From BOG-908 sp963692875 (GTDB lineage: Bacteria > Pseudomonadota > Alphaproteobacteria > Acetobacterales > Acetobacteraceae), in assembly GCA_965198755.1 (NCBI GenBank), contig OZ240673.1, positions 558,001 to 622,000 on the forward strand: a DNA stretch of 64,000 nt, given 5' to 3'. The position numbers and the translations under genes were made by a program. A model generated the notes under the pieces. The model did no database searches. It saw only the letters and a program-made list of their open reading frames with translations, and was not told the origin of the DNA. Positions 61,220 to 64,000 of the stretch are shown piece after piece. Each line of letters starts with the position of its first letter. Within the stretch, counting starts at the first letter, position 1.

Positions 61220-62477
61220 TCGTTACAAGAATAGCCCGAAAGTCATTCACGTTCGTCCGCGTAGGCCCAGTCACCACCAGGTCACCGAGCTTGGCAAAAA
61301 ACCCATAACCATCGTTGTCCGCCAGCATCGCCCGCGCATCCACCCCGGCGCGCGCCAGTGTATCCGGCCCCAGCAGCGCCCCCGCGTTGTCCTCGGTGCC
61401 GTCAATCCCGTCGGTGTCGCACGCGATCGCAAACACCCCGGGGTGGCCGTCCAGTGCCACGGCCAGCGCCAGCAGGAACTCCGCGTTGCGTCCGCCGCGG
61501 CCCTGCCCGCGCACGGTCACCGTGGTCTCGCCGCCGGAGATCAGCACGCAGGGCGGTTCCGCCGGCTGACCGTGAAGGGCGCACGCCCGGGCAATGCCGG
61601 CCATCACGCGGGCCACTTCGGAGGCCTCGCCCTCGATGGCATCGCCCAGGATCAGTGGCGCGACCCCGGCCGCCCGGGCGACGGACGCGGCGGCCTCCAG
61701 CGACGCCTGCGGGGTCGCCACCACCACGGTGCTGGCGTGGTCGAACGCGGCGCAGCCGGGCTTGGGCGTCTCCGCCGCGGGGTCGAGCAGGCGGGCGGCA
61801 ACGGCCTCGGGCGGGCTGATACGGTAGCGCGCCAGCACCGCGCGCGCGTCGGCCAGCGTGGTGGCGTCCGGAACCGTGGGGCCGGAGGCGATCACCGACA
61901 GGTCGTCGCCCGGCACGTCCGAGATCACCAGGCTGACGAGACGGGCAGGCGCCGCAGCGGCGGCAAGGCGGCCGCCCTTGATCGCCGAGAGGTGCTTGCG
62001 GACGCAGTTCATCTCGCCGATGCCGGCGCCGCTGCGCAACAACGCCCGGTTCACCGCCTGCTTGTCCGCCAGGCTGACGCCGCGTGCCGGTAACGACAGC
62101 AGCGACGACCCGCCGCCGGAGATCAGGCACAGCACGAGGTCGTCCGGACCAAGCCCCTGCACCATCGCCAGGATACGCACCGCGGCGTCCTGGCCGGCCG
62201 CGTCCGGCACCGGGTGGCCGGCTTGCACCACCTTGATGCGCCGTGTGCCTGGCGCCGGCACGTCGTGGCCGTAGCGGGTCACCACCAGGCCGGCGAGCGG
62301 CCGGTCGGCCGGCCAGTGCGCTTCCACCGCCTGGGCCATCGCAGCGGCGGCCTTGCCGGCACCTACTACGACGGTGCGGCCGGCCGGCGGGCTGGGTAAC
62401 GCTTGCGGCACGCAGGTGGCCGGCGCAGCTGCCTGGACAGCTGCTTCGAACATGCGTTTCAGCAGTTGTCGTTCCAA
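61197..62477 (-). CDS. Glycerate 2-kinase (GckA/TtuD family)
   Basis: About 426 aa from a TTG at 62475-62477 that has GGAG 7 nt upstream; the ATG at 62453 is the alternative. Motifs of the MOFRL-type glycerate kinase: VVGAGKAAAAMAQAVE, LCLISGGGSSLLSLPA, LRSGAGIGEMNCVRKHLSAIKGGRL, SDVPGDDLSVIASGPT, GRGGRNAEFLLALA and DTDGIDGTEDNAGAL. It phosphorylates D-glycerate to 2-phosphoglycerate. The C-terminal RKQAVLF and the TGA stop are read from IR-A copy 23, replacing the original end. Confidence 0.93.
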   Translation of the reverse strand: MERQLLKRMFEAAVQAAAPATCVPQALPSPPAGRTVVVGAGKAAAAMAQAVEAHWPADRPLAGLVVTRYGHDVPAPGTRRIKVVQAGHPVPDAAGQDAAVRILAMVQGLGPDDLVLCLISGGGSSLLSLPARGVSLADKQAVNRALLRSGAGIGEMNCVRKHLSAIKGGRLAAAAAPARLVSLVISDVPGDDLSVIASGPTVPDATTLADARAVLARYRISPPEAVAARLLDPAAETPKPGCAAFDHASTVVVATPQASLEAAASVARAAGVAPLILGDAIEGEASEVARVMAGIARACALHGQPAEPPCVLISGGETTVTVRGQGRGGRNAEFLLALAVALDGHPGVFAIACDTDGIDGTEDNAGALLGPDTLARAGVDARAMLADNDGYGFFAKLGDLVVTGPTRTNVNDFRAILVTRKQAVLF

Positions 62478-62504
62478 CTTGCGGCTCCGGTCAGGCAAGT
62501 GAAG

Positions 62505-62641
62505 GCAAGCAAGCGGTTCTTTTTCGAGAAAAAGAAGCAAAAAGCTTTTGTCTCGGCTGTCGCGGACCTCTCCGCAGACGGGTGCCCAGGAGACAAAAGT
62601 TTTTTGGTTCTTTTTTTCAAAAAAGAACCGCTTGCTTGCTA
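62505..62641. repeat. IR-A element copy 24 (full)
   Basis: GCAAGCAAGCGG start; left hairpin CTTTTTC/GAAAAAG with GGTTC opposite GAAGC; core CTGTCGCGGACC...; right hairpin GGTTCTTTTTTTC/AAAAAAGAACC; GCTTGCTTGCTA end giving the TAG of the oxidoreductase gene. Confidence 0.9.
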
Positions 62642-63628
62642 CACGACCGCCAGAATCACCTTGCCCACATGGCTTCCCTGCTCGAGCCACGCATGCGCCT
62701 CAGCGGCCTGCGCCAGCGGGAACACCCTATCGGTCTGCGGCTGAAGCTTGCCGGCCTCGATCCACGGCCACACGACCCGTTCGACACCTGCGATCAGCCG
62801 CGCCTTTTCGTCCGCGTCGCGCCCTCGCAGAGTTGACCCGGTAATCACCGCGCGCTTGGCCATGATCTTCATCACCGGGATGCTCACGTCTGCGCCGCCC
62901 AGGCCGGCGATGAACACGATGCGTCCGCCAGGCTTCAGCGCCTCGAGGTTGCCGGCGAAGAACGCCCCGCCCACCATGTCCAGCACCACGTCGACGCCGC
63001 CCTCGGCCGCGGCAACCTTTGCGAAATCCTCTGTCGTCGTGTCCACCGCCACGTCCGCGCCGAAGCGCTGCGCCGCGCGCGCCTTGTCCGCTCCGCGCCC
63101 GGTTGCGATCACCCTTGCGCCGGCCGCCTTGGCCATCTGGATGGCGGTCAACCCGATGCCGGAGGTGGCGCCATGCACCATGAACGTGTCGCCCGGCTTG
63201 AGGTGGCCCTGGTCGAACACGTTGGCGTAGACGGTGACCGCCGTCTCCATCAGGCCGGCCGCCTCGGTGAAGCCCAGGCCGGCGGGGATCGGCAGGGCAT
63301 GACGCGCGTCGCAGGTGGCGTACTCGGCGTAGCCGCCGCCGCCCAGCAGCGCACACACGCGGTCGCCGGCGGCCCACCGGCAAGCGGCCGTCACCACCTC
63401 GCCGGCCACCTCAAGGCCCAGCGTCGCCGGCGCACCGGGCGGCGGCGGGTAGGCGCCCATACGCTGGAAGATGTCCGGACGGTTGACGCCGGCGGAGTGC
63501 ACCTTGATCAGGATCTCGCCAGGCTTGGGCATCGGCTTCGAGACCCGAGTCAAATGCAGCGCGGAGGCCGGGCCTCTGCCGCCCTCAATGCCGATCGCGC
63601 ACATGGTTGCGTCGTCGTGTAAAGCCAT
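62639..63628 (-). CDS. NAD(P)H:quinone oxidoreductase (MDR, PIG3-like)
   Basis: 329 aa. Medium-chain reductase without zinc ligands: AGVNRPDIFQRMGAYPPPPG, LGLEVAGEV, VHGATSGIGLTAIQMAKAAGARVIATGRGADKAR, GGAFFAGNLEALKPGGRIVFI. The PPPPGAP stretch and GATSGIG place it with PIG3/QorA-like quinone reductases that use NADPH. Start ATG at 63626-63628, with only a weak GAGA upstream; an ATG eight codons later is possible. The TAG stop overlaps IR-A copy 24. Confidence 0.92.
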   Translation of the reverse strand: MALHDDATMCAIGIEGGRGPASALHLTRVSKPMPKPGEILIKVHSAGVNRPDIFQRMGAYPPPPGAPATLGLEVAGEVVTAACRWAAGDRVCALLGGGGYAEYATCDARHALPIPAGLGFTEAAGLMETAVTVYANVFDQGHLKPGDTFMVHGATSGIGLTAIQMAKAAGARVIATGRGADKARAAQRFGADVAVDTTTEDFAKVAAAEGGVDVVLDMVGGAFFAGNLEALKPGGRIVFIAGLGGADVSIPVMKIMAKRAVITGSTLRGRDADEKARLIAGVERVVWPWIEAGKLQPQTDRVFPLAQAAEAHAWLEQGSHVGKVILAVV

Positions 63629-64000
63629 AGATCGTTCTCGCAGGATCAGTGTTCGTTTGAAAAGCCGGCTCGGTGACTCAGAGGACGCCTTTTCCGAGCA
63701 CCGGAGCGGATCGCCTCGGCTGCGCCACCGGTCCGAACAGCCGCGGCGATCCTCTTGTGGCTGTGAGCACCGAAGCGCCGGCACCGCATGTGATAGCTGC
63801 CAAGGTGGGCTTTTTGAACCGACACTCACTGGAGCGCAGGCGACGCGTGTCGGATCGTCGAATTGAACAAGGCCAGTCCGCCCGATCCTGACAGCGTGCT
63901 CCCAAAGCGGATGCGCGTTGGTGTGCGCCGGCGCGCCACTGCAAGGACATGTCGCTACGATCGGAATGGGACGGCTGCGATAGACGGTCCTTTCAGGGCG
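63629..64000. other. Right-edge region without a supported gene
   Basis: 372 bp up to the window end. Short open frames exist on both strands but none has a ribosome-binding site or family-like sequence. No IR-A or IR-B element is present. Confidence 0.4.

Noticed and set aside
63678..63950. Minus-strand 90-codon frame at the right edge
   Set aside because: No ribosome-binding site and no family-like sequence; lies in an otherwise featureless end.

Overview
The window is high-GC chromosomal DNA from an alphaproteobacterium, most likely of the family Acetobacteraceae. The grounds are the gene content and order (divergent uvrA/ssb, then gyrA-coaD-cyclophilins; ffh-rpsP-rimM-trmD-rplS-leuCDB; a2m-pbpC) and the protein signatures. 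There is no rRNA, phage, plasmid or transposase gene, and I cannot name a genus.

Layout. 1-452: fragment of a lysophospholipid acyltransferase. 660-4679: uvrA and ssb, divergent. 4815-9349: an OafA-type acyltransferase, an O-antigen-ligase-like membrane protein, and a DUF3311 protein with its sodium:solute symporter. 9546-14123: gyrA, coaD and two cyclophilins. 14198-14888: tRNA-Lys and tRNA-Arg. 14952-21932 (minus): leuB, leuD, leuC, rplS, trmD, rimM, rpsP, ffh. 22242-24438: a divergent pair, a peptidoglycan hydrolase and a DUF900 alpha/beta hydrolase. 25167-27892 (minus): psd, pssA, gcdH. 28052-37387: an alpha-amino-acid ester hydrolase homologue, a RidA-like protein, a sulfotransferase, tRNA-Thr, an SDR, a DegP-type protease, rlmB and tRNA-Tyr. 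37525-39868: small membrane proteins and a degenerate GGDEF-EAL protein. 40007-47002: a sulfur-assimilation cluster (cysG, cysK, an Rrf2 regulator, cysI) with an embedded alcohol dehydrogenase/thioesterase pair. 47150-53747 (minus): a secreted GH13-beta-propeller fusion and a second GH13 enzyme. 53950-61070: alpha-2-macroglobulin and PbpC. 61197-63628 (minus): glycerate kinase and a quinone oxidoreductase.

The most striking content is non-coding. About two dozen copies of a roughly 130-150 bp, AT-rich nested-palindrome element (called IR-A here) punctuate the GC-rich sequence. They are almost always directly against a stop codon, which the element often supplies (TAAGCAAG or TAGCAAG). Two copies of a GC-rich element (IR-B) have different sequence but the same architecture and the same GCAAG...CTTGC ends. 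Within both families the stems co-vary, so pairing is kept while sequence changes, and the cores occur in either orientation. The elements sit at operon borders and never between tightly coupled genes. In several cases they have become coding sequence: the C-termini of the symporter, the glycerate kinase and a small protein, and probably the N-terminus of PbpC. They look like REPIN-type structured repeats moved in trans by an enzyme encoded elsewhere.
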